DNA from: Coenobita brevimanus
Lineage: Eukaryota; Arthropoda; Malacostraca; Decapoda; Coenobitidae
Length of the DNA: 64,000 nt
Reading direction: 5' to 3'
NCBI GenBank assembly: GCA_032717465.1
Contig: CM064732.1
Location: 29,868,107 to 29,932,106 of the forward strand
The position numbers and the translations under genes were made by a program. Shown one piece after another: positions 10,631 through 20,232 of this stretch (its first letter is position 1; each line of letters opens with the position of its first letter). The notes below the pieces were generated by a model. The model had not been told where the DNA came from. It was given only the letters and a program-made list of their open reading frames with translations, and searched no databases.

Positions 10631-11559
10631 GTAAAAGGATATAAACGACATTGACAGCAACACTGGAAATGGAAACTATCTAAGTATGTTTGCTGATGAT
10701 GCAAAGATACAAAGGCAAAATACAAATACCGACTCTTGCAGACAGCTACAAGAAGAATTAAATAAATTTCATGAATGGAGCAATAGATGGCACATGGAAT
10801 TCAGTGTGGACAAATGTCATGTAATAAAGTTTGGTAAAAGTGAAAAAAGACCAAACTGGGATTATAAGCTAGGAAGTTCAAACCTACACATATCAGAGGA
10901 GGAGAAAGACCTAGGCGTGATTATCTTCGGCTGACCACATCAAGGAGAAAGTAAAAGAACATGTGCTCACTACTGGCTAATATAAGACTAACATTCACAT
11001 GTATGTATGAAGACATGCTGAGAAAGATAATTACATCATTCATTACACCAACCCTGAAGCATGCATCAGTAGTCTGGAATCCTTATCTCAAAAAACACAC
11101 ATAAGATTGAAAAGATACAAGGGCCACTACAAGATGGGAACCAAGCCTAAGGAACCTAAGCTAAGAAATCCAGACAAATTAAACCTACCAACATTACGAG
11201 AGAGAGAAGGAAAAGACGAGACATGATTATGCTACATAAATGCATCACAGGAAAAGAGAAAATAGACACAAATGAGGATATAACCTAGGGGAAAATAACA
11301 GCAAGAAGGCACTGCATAAAACTGCATAAAAAGTGGTGAAAATGGCGTACTGAAATTCAGTTTCCCAAATAATCAGTGGAATGCATTACCGAATGAAACA
11401 GTGTGTGCCAAAACTATTAATAAATTTATGGATATGCATGATAACAACGATTCAAAACAAGGGACAGTATGAGTTTGACCCATTCCTGTGGAGATACATT
11501 TAGGTAAGAACAATTAGGTAAGAACAATTAGGTAAGGACACACACACACACACACACAC
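10631..11559 (+). pseudogene. CR1-like RT C-terminus and 3' end
   Basis: The host LINE resumes with YLSMFADDAKIQR, the second RT catalytic box. A 60-residue open stretch follows (LNKFHEWSNRWHMEFSVDKC, then EEKDLGVIIFG). Later parts are shifted but recognisable: SARWEPSLRNLS-like text near 11130, MIMLHKCITGKEKIDTNED near 11222, and NQWNALPNETVCAKTINKF near 11380. They match the fragment at 51263-51754. The 3' UTR has TTAGGTAAGAACAATTAGG repeats and a CA microsatellite (11537-11559). Confidence 0.75.
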
Positions 11560-11599
11560 TTAAAGCTGTCCTTTTACTATAGAAGACGATGGCTACTAT

Positions 11600-12211
11600 A
11601 CACATATGATGATGTGTTGCTCAGTCATTCATGCCAACGTATGAGACTGTGCAGACCAGTTCTGGATCGGTAAACTTGGCCACACAGTTGGCATGTCAAG
11701 TCTGGGTTTGCTGGGAGAACTCCATTTTAGTGGTGCCTCCTATGTCTATGCGTTTCTCTGGCCAGGTTCCAAGCTTCTTTGAGATGAATGGTTCCTTTGC
11801 TGCAGAGGACCTGCCATTGTTTTCTGTCAAAGGCATTGGTTTCAAAGTCTTTTGGTATGATGTTGCATTTCTTCAGTTATCCTTATACGATCATCTTTTC
11901 TTCTGTCCCCTGGGTTGCAACGTGCTGCAGGGAGTTGGGCATACAGTACTGTACCCAACAGGGAAGGCAGCGCTCAAGCAGTCAGAACACGTATCCAATC
12001 CATCTAAGCTGTTTTTTAACCAGCCTGTTTCTAAGCAGGTTAACTTTACCTGTTGGAGAATTTGTGAGCAAGGGCCTTTATCTTCCCATGTGAGTTCAAG
12101 GATGTGCTGTAAGCACTAGATGTGGAAAGACTCAGGATGTTTAATGTGACACTGGTAAGTAGTCCAGGATTCAGTACCATATAAGAGGGTGAAGAGGCAT
12201 ACAGCTGTATA
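11600..12211 (-). pseudogene. C2H2-LINE RT C-terminus with zinc finger
   Basis: Reading down from 12209, the text is TLLYGTESWTTYQ, then WEDK near 12080, LRWIGYVF-like text near 11980 and a terminal LTCQLCGQVYRSRTGLHSLI...WHE followed by a stop near 11628. The cysteine pair and two histidines (C-x2-C-x12-H-x5-H) form a C2H2-like finger at the very C-terminus. Frameshifts occur between the blocks. Plus-strand open frames over 11631-12119 are antisense shadows. Confidence 0.7.
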
Positions 12212-12550
12212 CAAGGGGCTCGCACAGTACGAATGATCACAATGCGCGAATTGCATAGTACAGGAGTGACCAAAAAGCATAACCAAAAAAACTATGAATG
12301 CATGAGTTTAGCCCACAATACGTGAGGCAGAGGCAAGGGGTGACCCCAAACCACTATTTTCCCTGACTACGTGACCCCCCTCCCCACACGACGCGCCCAT
12401 CATGACGTTAGAGGCTCGTGGGGAAGGTGCTCAAGAGGAGTCTACAGTAAGATCTCACCAATAACGACTTCGACAATAACATCTTTGGCAATAATGTTAA
12501 GTTAGAACAGATACCCAGTTTCAATAATAACGTTTGGATTCACCTAAATA

Positions 12551-13619
12551 CAGTACAATCCCAGCAATCCGGTATCCAGACAAACGGAATACTCAGAACA
12601 ACGGGAAAATTCAAGGGCTGGTAAAAATGTCAGTAAGTTATAACTGTGCGCCAATTTGAATGGACCGCCAAACCGCCGTTTGATAGTGTCACACGAGGCT
12701 GGGGGAAGTCAGACAAAGCGAGGTGGAGGCATTTCCGGCTGATGTAAATCCCTAGCAAATCCTCTTAACCACCCCTCCTCTCCCCCTCTTTCCCCTACTT
12801 GAATTCAGTCATCCTCCACACCTTCCAAAAATCACCAGTCTGCGTTTTGCCACCAGACAGTAAACAAGGTCTCTTACTATTGTGTTCCTCTGATAGACGG
12901 TAATTTGTACACTCCAAAATGCCTAAAGTGCAAACTAAACGTAAGCGTATCGTGCTTACCTTGAAACAGAAGCTGGACATATGCAACAGACTTGAAAAAG
13001 GCGAACATTATAAAACACTAATGGCTGAATATAAATGTTAATAGAAATGAAAGCTTACTTTGTTGGAAGAAAAATAAATAAATAATATGCCTGCATTTCA
13101 TACGTACATCATTTATTTTATTTTCTGCAAAACAGCTGAGTGGCGGGTGAGGGGTGGAGTGATGGAGGTCAGGTAGGGAAGAAGAAGAACAGTCGGAAAC
13201 GTAAACAAACTCACGTGGGGGCACAGGTGTTGTGATAATTCTACAGTGCAGTCTTAACACATCATCAGTTCACTAATAAATGTTCAAGCTTTTATTTCTA
13301 TATTTTATTTTTCAATTTTTATGAGTACAGTACATATAATGAATACAGTAATTCGGTAAACAATGGACTGGTGTAATTTGCAGTACTGCTAGTTGCTAGA
13401 CATTGCACACGTGCGTTATGACCATGGTGTGTGTTTACAAGGCAGTTTTTCAGGCGGAATCTCTTAGTGTAACCCCTAATGTGACTGGTGAGTACCTGAA
13501 CTGTATTTACTGCTGTGATAGCCTTTGTATAGATTTGACTTGAAAATCAGAAATACGGGAAAAATCTGTAACCGGGAAGGTAAATTCCCCAAGCCACCCG
13601 GTTAACTGGGATTGTACTG
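12551..13619 (+). mobile_element. Tigger-type deletion derivative (1069 bp)
   Basis: It starts CAGTACAATCCCAGCAATCC and ends TGGGATTGTACTG, inverse over about 15 bp, with TA at 12549-12550 and 13620-13621. Only the first 40 codons of a transposase remain (12919-13041). The rest is noncoding apart from a low-complexity stretch, so the element is non-autonomous. Confidence 0.85.
12919..13041 (+). pseudogene. CENP-B-type transposase N-terminus (40 codons)
   Basis: An ATG-initiated frame reads [20 protein letters not shown] and then [12 protein letters not shown] before TAA at 13039-13041. This is the first helix-turn-helix of Tigger/jerky/CENP-B proteins, related to but clearly different from the KRKRVVLTLEKKREIL of the three large Tigger copies. 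The catalytic domain is absent. Confidence 0.8.
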
Positions 13620-13879
13620 TAATGGTTATTTTGCAAATGCCAAGTTGTTATACTGCAAATATATCCACAAGATGAGGAATGAAACACACAAACAAGAAGA
13701 GAAGAAGGAAATTGCCGAAAACGTGAGCAGTAACAAGGAGGAGATGAAGGATCCTCCCCTCACCACCTCCCCTGACTCGCTTGCCGCCATCCTCTCCTCC
13801 TCCATTGCCCTACCTGACTCACTGGCGCCTTCCCCTCCACCTCTACAGGCCCACCTGACTCACCTGCTTCACCTGGCAT

Positions 13880-14035
13880 ACCTGCAACCCCCACCACAAT
13901 GACTGTTGCTGTATTCTGGAAGAAATACTGTATAACATTCGACGGACCATAAATTCCTTCGTCAAAGCCTGGAATGATACAACACTGGCAACAATAAACA
14001 AGCACGGTGCGGCGGGGGCACTCTAACAAGTGTGT
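13880..14035 (+). pseudogene. Pogo-like transposase C-terminal remnant
   Basis: The translation VAVFWKKYCITFDG followed, after a shift, by NSFVKAWNDTTLATINKH matches the pattern seen after the DDE core in Tigger-like transposases (FWKKYTI...AWDDV...TLNGCWKKLWP in general form). It probably belongs to the surrounding 12212-18178 element. Upstream at 13621-13880 the sequence is proline- and serine-rich in translation and not diagnostic. Confidence 0.55.
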
Positions 14036-14399
14036 TGCTATGCCTCGGAACCCCTGCTTTTAAGTCATCTACTGTTTTTAAGGTGACTGACCATATTTTT
14101 GTTATTTTATCTATATCTGTAGTATACAGTGCTCGTCAGAAGTATTGAGTGCCTATGTCAGGGCACGCAATACTTTTGGCGAAAAAAGAATCACCCTTTT
14201 TTGGTACTAAAAATTGAGCCAGACGTTTGGGCCACTAACATGATGTCACAGCAGCTTGAGGCCTTACTGTGAACTGGTTAGCTGCCGCCTCAGTTGCCTA
14301 CAGACTGCGTGAGACAGAGGAACTCCGCCGCACCTCCCTCTCTTCTTGCGCCATTTTTTACCTAGTGTCCCGCAGTGTTTTGGCTTTCGCCACTTTGTT

Positions 14400-17210
14400 A
14401 TGGCCCCTGCCCATGAACTTTCGAGTGAAATCATATCACAGATCATTGCTCTAAAGAAGGCAGGCCACCCTACGAAGGAAATTAGTGATTTGGTTGGTGT
14501 GGCTCGATCGACAGTGTGGAGGTGGTGTGCCCATTTTCGAGTGGAAAATAGTGGTGACGTTCCTACAAAGAAACCATGGTCTGGTAGGCCCAGGAAAACT
14601 TCTCCGAGGTCTGTTAATGTGTTAAAATGTGCAGTGGAGTCTAATCCTCGTGTGAGTGCAAAGAAAATTAAAGAGAGCAACCCGGAAGTGTTTGGTGAGG
14701 TTTCAATGTGCACGGTGTCTTGAAGAGTCCATGAACTTGGTTGCACAAGTCACAGGCCTGTGAGAAAGCCTCTTCTTGCACGTTACCAGCGACTTCGTAG
14801 GCTTGCCTTTGCTAACAAGTACCTTAACCCCTACACCGCGGGCATGTTTACCGATGTTTTGCATGTGCCGCGGGGTTATTCGGGCTCCGACAGACTCTCA
14901 AAAAATATTTGCCAAAAATCAGTTATTAGTCCTAGAATATTAAAATTACATATGCTTATGGCACATACCTTCAGCTTTCTCCTGGAGTGTTTGTTGAGCC
15001 TTCGTCAGTTACCATAGGACTTGTGGAGACCTCTGAAGTTGGGTAACAAAGTCTCCACTTTACACTTCCCGACAACCCGTAATATGATTACCACAGCCAG
15101 ATATTAACACTATAAACACTACTCTATGATTTTCAAGTAGTTTGGGATCCATACTCCAAAAAAAAAACCACTGTGAAAGCAATGAAAATTATGAGCGCAT
15201 CTGACCGTCGCACTTGCGCTAGTTTGATCTTGGTACTCTGTCATTTATTATTCATAAAACCCCTCACACTTTATATTTCTATTACTATATAACACTTATA
15301 TATATCTACAGTCTTTATCCATAAGTTTCCTTCAGTTGTATTAGTTTATTGTCACTGTAGGGATTCAATTTCTTTCAGTAAAATACGTAGCATTCACTTT
15401 CTCGTCCTGTATACTAGCATTGAGAGTGAATGTCACTTTCATCTTCACTCTCATAACTCATAGTATTCAGACATGCTAGAGTGAAACTTTCACTTTCATT
15501 ACTCCTAGGGTATATACTCGTATTCTTATAATACTACTCATTTACATTTCTGTTTACGTTCTCTATTTTATTTACGTTATTTACATTTCTATTTTATTTA
15601 CACTGTGTTATGCACTGTCACTTGATGTAACTTATAAAACTATTTTCCACTGTTCAAGTATATTTACATTCATTACTTTCACTTGCTGTTTACACATTAT
15701 TTACACATTATTTACAATTCCACTTGCACTGTTTTACTCAATAGAAAGATCGTAGTCACTCTTTTATCAATTGTCAGCCCTTTACCTCTTTCCACACGAG
15801 GTTTAGTAGGGGGTAAAGGTCACAGGGCCCTTTGCATGGGGGTGAAAAAGTCCCTGAAGTCAGCAAGAGGAAACAGACGTACCTCCACTTCGGAAGATGA
15901 AAGTAAACTGATAAGGGAGGGCCGGGTGGAGGCCTACTTAGGGGATATTCAGTACTACCAATGTTAGCTCCTGAAACAGCTATGTATAGCACTGAAATGA
16001 TTGGCAGGAAATCTAGACAATACATTATAAATTAGGTAGTTCCAGGTGAATGTAAATATCTCTTAGGCTTCTCCCTTCCCTCCTTATATGTATATTTATT
16101 ACGAAAATAGATTATACGGCATATTTCAAGGGGAAAAAAACAGCGAAAATTAGCGAACGAGTGCACGTGAGGTGTTGTCAGGTGATAATTAGCCAATTCC
16201 AGGTGTATGGCACTCTCACTTACCTTATTTCTTTTTTGTATATATTATTTGGTATAAGAATAGGGCATAGGGCTTATTTCAATGGATGAAATCAGTGAAA
16301 AATTCCAGGGAAGATTTACTTAGCGTAGCACGGCCAGGCAGGCGAGAGGATAGGGTAATGGAGGGGGGGTAGGGAGGGGAGTCAAGAACGGGGAGAAATG
16401 GCTAAATTGTCAACAATGGATGGAAGTACAGATGAGATTAGGAGTGCTGACTAGTGTTGGACATTGGCAGTACTGATAGATGATACAAGCCCCCACTTGG
16501 AAGCCCGGGTGAATTCAAAATAACACAGAATCACAAAAGCGACGCCCCGCGGTATGATCCCTTGCTCCCCAAGCGTCACGAAAGTGACGCCCCGCGGTTA
16601 AGGGGTTAACTGGGGTGAGGACCAATGGTTGTCAGTGTTGTGGTCTGATGAGGCAACGTTTAGAGTTACCTGTAATCGAGGAGCGCGCATGTACCAGCGC
16701 AGAGGTAGTGATCCGCTTGACCCCTGTTACGTGGAGAGCACAGTTAAACACCCTGATTCACTTATGGTATGGGGTTGTTTCTCTGGGAAGGGTTTGGGGA
16801 AGCTTGTTGTGCTTCCCAAGAACTGCAAAGTGAATCAGGACATTTACCTGGAGCTTCTTTGTGATCATTTACCCGAGTCCTTCGAGCTCACAGGTGCAAG
16901 AGTGTTTCAGCAGGACGGTGCACCTGCTCATAAAGCCAAATCGGTCACCAACTGGCTTTGTGACTGCGAGGTCTCCTTCATGAAAGACTGACCAGGCAAT
17001 AACCCAGACCTCAACCCGATAGAAAACCTTTGCTACCTCGTAAAGAAGAATCTCTAAGGGAAGGACGTGAGCTTTCTGCCTATGCTGGAAGCAGCCATTC
17101 GTGAGTCCTGGGCAAAAATACCACCCCAGCACCTGAAGAACCTCGCCCTTTCACTTCCACGACGTCTCAGGTCCGTGAAGAAGCGCAAAGGATACCCTAC
17201 CATGCATTAA
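14400..17210 (+). pseudogene. Tc1-like transposase, split by a TTAA element
   Basis: The N-part (14400-14827) has a paired-like helix-turn-helix region (KKAGHPTKEISDLVGVARST) and a GRPRK hook. After a 1778-bp insertion the frame resumes without loss as KYL|NWGEDQW at 16606. The catalytic core shows D in LWSDEATF, D in QQDGAPAH and E in NPDLNPIEN, with 35 residues between the second D and E. Three nonsense codons break it: TGA at about 14720 (TVS*RVHE), TGA at about 16989 (KD*PGNN) and TAA at about 17056 (NL*GK). The terminal stop TAA at 17208-17210 overlaps the next TTAA target. The enzyme would have moved the element at TA sites. Confidence 0.9.
14828..16605. mobile_element. TTAA-flanked element 1 (1.8 kb, piggyBac-like borders)
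   Basis: TTAA lies at 14824-14827 and 16606-16609. The ends begin CCCCTACACCGCGGGCATG and close GCCCCGCGGTTAAGGGG. Excision leaving one TTAA restores the Tc1 reading frame exactly. TTAA targets and CCC termini suggest the piggyBac superfamily, but I see no transposase. The longest frame (15683-15967, containing SARGNRRTSTSEDESKL) is not recognisable. The interior is AT-rich with tandem words such as TTCACTTTC near 15440-15520 and ATTTACA near 15580-15710. Confidence 0.82.
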
Positions 17211-17903
17211 CCCTTTAACCACGGGCATTGTTTTGACCCGACTGGCCCCCCCCCCCCCACGGGGGTTCCAGCCAAAATGTAAACAAACTTTAAACCTTTA
17301 TAACTCTACACAGAATAAATCTAGAGCGAAAAATAAGGTACCATTAGAAAGTACTAACCTTCAGCTTTGCAATGATGTATGTTTCATGATTTCGTTGACT
17401 ATCACTGGATGGGCAGTGCCATTAGAAGTGAGCGATCTAAAATCACTATTTTTCGCCCCACACACCATTACCAAATGCCAACCTCACTCTGATAATAATA
17501 CTATAAACATATATGAACACTGCACATACGATAAACACCCACTCTGTGTTCACTGAGGCAGGTAAAAGGCACTGTAATTGCCTGCACTTCACTGCCACAT
17601 CAGCGGTGTTGTCACTCACACAGCTGGACAGATACTGATGCGTGTTTGGGCAGGGGTGGGGTGGGGGGCCCAGGGGGTGGGGATGGGGGGCCCGGGGGGG
17701 TGGGAGGTGGGGGCCCGGGGGGTGGGAGGAGGGAGGTGGGGGTCGGCTGGAGTGAAAGAACTTAATAGCTACTCTCCCGTGAAACAACTGGCGCGCGGAA
17801 AAACGCGCAGTATTCAAAATATTCACAAACATTCCAGAATGACACCCGCGGTTTGGTCCAGTTTTTGCAATGTCATTCTGGAATGACACCCGCAGTTAAG
17901 GGG
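17211..17903. mobile_element. TTAA-flanked element 2 (693 bp MITE)
   Basis: It is flanked by TTAA at 17207-17210 and 17904-17907, with ends CCCTTTAACCACGGGCATTG and CCCGCAGTTAAGGGG. Near the right end GAATGACACCCGC occurs twice (17838 and 17880), separated by a short palindromic TCATTCTGGAATGA. It is closely related along its whole length to element 3 at 61762-62791, but has one copy of the block that is triplicated there. A G-rich low-complexity stretch lies at 17650-17740. It is non-coding. Confidence 0.9.
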
Positions 17904-18180
17904 TTAAAGGTAAATATAATGCATTATTTACATGTTTTTTCAATGTTGAAAGGTTTGTTTCATAGGAGGGACGCAGGGCGCTTGATACTTCTGACGAGCA
18001 CTGTATGTCTTAAAAGTTTTCCTTTTATTATATCTCTAAGGTTAAAAAAAAATCAAGGTTTGAGGGAGTCCAAGCCATTTGTTATTTTTCCCATAAGATT
18101 ATGTATTCAAAGTTTGCGAAATCACAGTGCGCGAGGTCGTGGACCGCCTATCCAATTGCGCACTGTGCGAGCCCACTGTA

Positions 18181-20232
18181 TACTGATACCTTTGTCTCAA
18201 TTCTCAAGTTGGTGTTTTCAAAGACTCTGGATCTCAAATGCCCCAGAGAGGCTGAGGCGCGGCTGATTCGTGCAGGGACTTCAGCATCAGTGTTGTTTAT
18301 CTGTGAGCACACTTCCATGGTAAGTAAAATTCTCCACTTGTTTTACATTCTTGCCATTTATCTGAGATGCAAGAGGCTCTGCTGCACTGTTTCTCTGAGA
18401 TATTAGTTCTGTTTCACTGACAATTATTCAGAGCTCCAATGCGGAGTATAAGCTGGAAATGATGGTGAGAGACTGTTGTAGGACTTCTGAGGTATGTAAA
18501 AGGACAGCACAGTCATCAGTGTATCACAGCTCTAGGAAATGAGCCATTTCAGTCTTTGACTGTGCTTGAAGATGTCTGAGATTAAATAAGTTGCAATCTA
18601 GATGTAACTAGATTTTTATTCCATCATCAAGATTCATTTGTTGGTGACCTAAAAGGCTGAATGCAGTGAAACAGAAGTTGAAAATGACAGGAGCCAGGAC
18701 ACATCCTAGCTTTACACCTACATCCACACTGAAAAGCTCAGATCTGCTCCCACACATAAACACACAAGCATTCATGCTATCATGCAGGTTCTTTAGGATT
18801 GTAAGAAATTTGTTTGGAACTCTACATTTTGAAAGAGCACTCCATAAAATTTCTCTTTTGACACTGTCAAATGCTTTTGCAAGATCATTGGTTCTGCTTG
18901 TGATATTTTTCTTGCATCTGTCTGGCAAGAAAGATCATATGAACTCTGGCAGTGTCTTCCTCTGTCCATACTTCCTACTGCCTATAACCTCCAGGATTTC
19001 AAATGCAGTGTGTCCAGATGTCTTGAAATGAACTGATTTTGAATTTGACTCTGTGTTATTTTGTTTTTTTCTTTGAGGGAACAATGTAACTGGCTTCTGG
19101 CCTTTGGTTCCTTCTTTTTTTGGAACAGATAAAAAAAAAAACAGGTGATTCGTTCCTTATGAAATCCACCATGTGTTTAAGGAAGTGTTGACTCAGTCAA
19201 ATGTTTTGTCAGTCTGGACAACATTACCTGGTTAGTGCTGCTACTGGTGTCACAATTTGAGCAGTCCCCTTTCTTCTCGTAGATGGTTACAATGTCAGAA
19301 GTATGCCAATCACATGAAATTTGTTCTTGGTTCCAGACAGTCAGTATGAGATTATGGAAGTACTGGGGAACAAACTGGCCATCCTCTTTGATCAGCTGAG
19401 ATGGTATGCCATCAGGGCCAGGCCTTTTGTTAGTTTTTAGAAATCATATGGCCTGAACAATTTCTCCAGGTGTAGGTGGGACATTGAGATCTGCCACTTG
19501 CAGGGCATTTGGGATGTTATCAAGGATACTGAGCTCCAATGGGTTTCTTTGATTCAGTAAGGTGTTAGAGTGTTGTACCCAACTTTCTAGGATTGCTTAC
19601 TTGTTTTTCAGGAGCTCTCCTTCAGTTGATTGAACAGGGTTTATGTTGTGTTTGGATGGTTCACAGATGGTTTTAATGGACTTGTAGAACCCATGTTGGT
19701 CATTAATATCAGCCAGTCTTTGCAGCTCTTTTGCTTGCTCAGTCCACCATCTGTTCTCTAGGTCATGCAGTTTTCTCTGGGTTTCACTTTTGAGATTCTG
19801 GAATTCAGTTTTTAGGGTTAAGGAGCTAGGACAAGCCAACCAGTTGTTATGTGCTCTATTCTTCATTGTAAGAAGGTAATGCATGCCCTCAACATTTTCA
19901 TCAAACTAGTCTTATGGCAACGAGTGGAGAAGCCCAGTGTTTCTTCTGCAGAGCTTTGGAGCAGTGTCTTAATGTTCAGTAACTCTGTGTCAGGTTTCTT
20001 CCATTGTTATTTGGGTCAAATGGTGGGCACTAGGACAACTTGTCTGTAACAGTGCTGTGGAAGATGTTACAAGTTGCCACATCCTTTGAACTGCCATAGT
20101 TTAGTTTCTTGGTGGATGGTCTGCAGCACTTTTGTGGGTGTATGACTACTTGCAGTTTGGTGAGTATAAGGTTATGGTCTGTTGAGCACTCTGCACCTCC
20201 CATAGCTCAGGTTATAAGAGCTCAAGGCTGCA
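18181..20232 (-). pseudogene. C2H2-LINE endonuclease end, linker and RT core
   Basis: Reading down from 20232: AECSTDHNLILTKLQVV (the catalytic SDH-type motif as TDH), then a linker with WWTEQAKELQRLADINDQ and FYKSIKTICEPSK (19884-19597). Next come PGPDGIPSQLIKED-like text near 19400 and GFHKERITCF near 19170. Past a jockey fragment the text is NDLAKAFDSVKREILWSAL and GVKLGCVLAPVIFNF (18870-18670). The first catalytic aspartate is present. Stops and shifts are frequent. Below 18600 it is too decayed to read until the pogo-like insertion at 18180. Confidence 0.68.
18945..19142 (+). mobile_element. Jockey-like LINE 3' fragment with poly(A)
   Basis: About 190 bp match the last coding codons and 3' UTR of the jockey-like LINE at 40943-41159. 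Shared words include CTGCCTATRAYCTCCAG, CAGTGTGTCCAG and GCCTTTGGTTCCTTCTT. It ends in a short A run (19131-19141). It sits opposite in direction to the surrounding C2H2 LINE and interrupts its RT between GFHKERITCF and the CKKN...AKAFD stretch. I found no clear target duplication. Confidence 0.78.

Larger units (their letters stand above)
1..11559 (+). mobile_element. CR1-like non-LTR retrotransposon, multiply interrupted
   Basis: This old LINE forms the base layer of the left part of the window. Its parts appear in order on the plus strand: endonuclease remnant (1-474), linker and reverse transcriptase (3524-4577), the GVPQGSV motif (5237-5290), the FADD box onward (10631-10934) and the C-terminus with 3' end (10940-11559). 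Three insertions separate them. The 3' end carries repeats of the type TTAGGTAAG and runs into a CA microsatellite. A second, truncated family member at 51263-51754 ends in the same way. The 5' end lies left of the window. CR1-like is my reading of the motifs; a related clade is possible. Confidence 0.75.
14127..18003 (+). mobile_element. Tc1-type transposon carrying two TTAA insertions
   Basis: The inverted ends CAGTGCTCGTCAGAAGTAT (14127) and its complement (18003) are flanked by TA at 14125-14126 and 18004-18005. Removing the two TTAA-flanked insertions leaves about 1.4 kb, normal for Tc1 elements. A single transposase gene spans 14400-17210. Confidence 0.92.
12212..18178 (+). mobile_element. 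Pogo-like DNA transposon with internal insertions
   Basis: The terminal inverted repeats are about 16-20 bp: CAAGGGGCTCGCACAGTACG at 12212 against CAGTGGGCTCGCACAGTGCG read inward from 18178. TA flanks both sides (12210-12211, 18179-18180). Joining the flanks links the two halves of the minus-strand LINE. Subtracting the Tigger derivative (12551-13619) and the Tc1 element (14127-18003) leaves about 1.0 kb. This residue carries the degraded transposase C-terminus at 13880-14035. A second TACAGTAAGATCTCACC-type end at 12447 hints at yet another pogo-type fragment. Confidence 0.75.

Noticed and set aside
15683..15967. 94-codon frame inside TTAA element 1 as a transposase
   Set aside because: No catalytic or DNA-binding motif; mostly low-information sequence.
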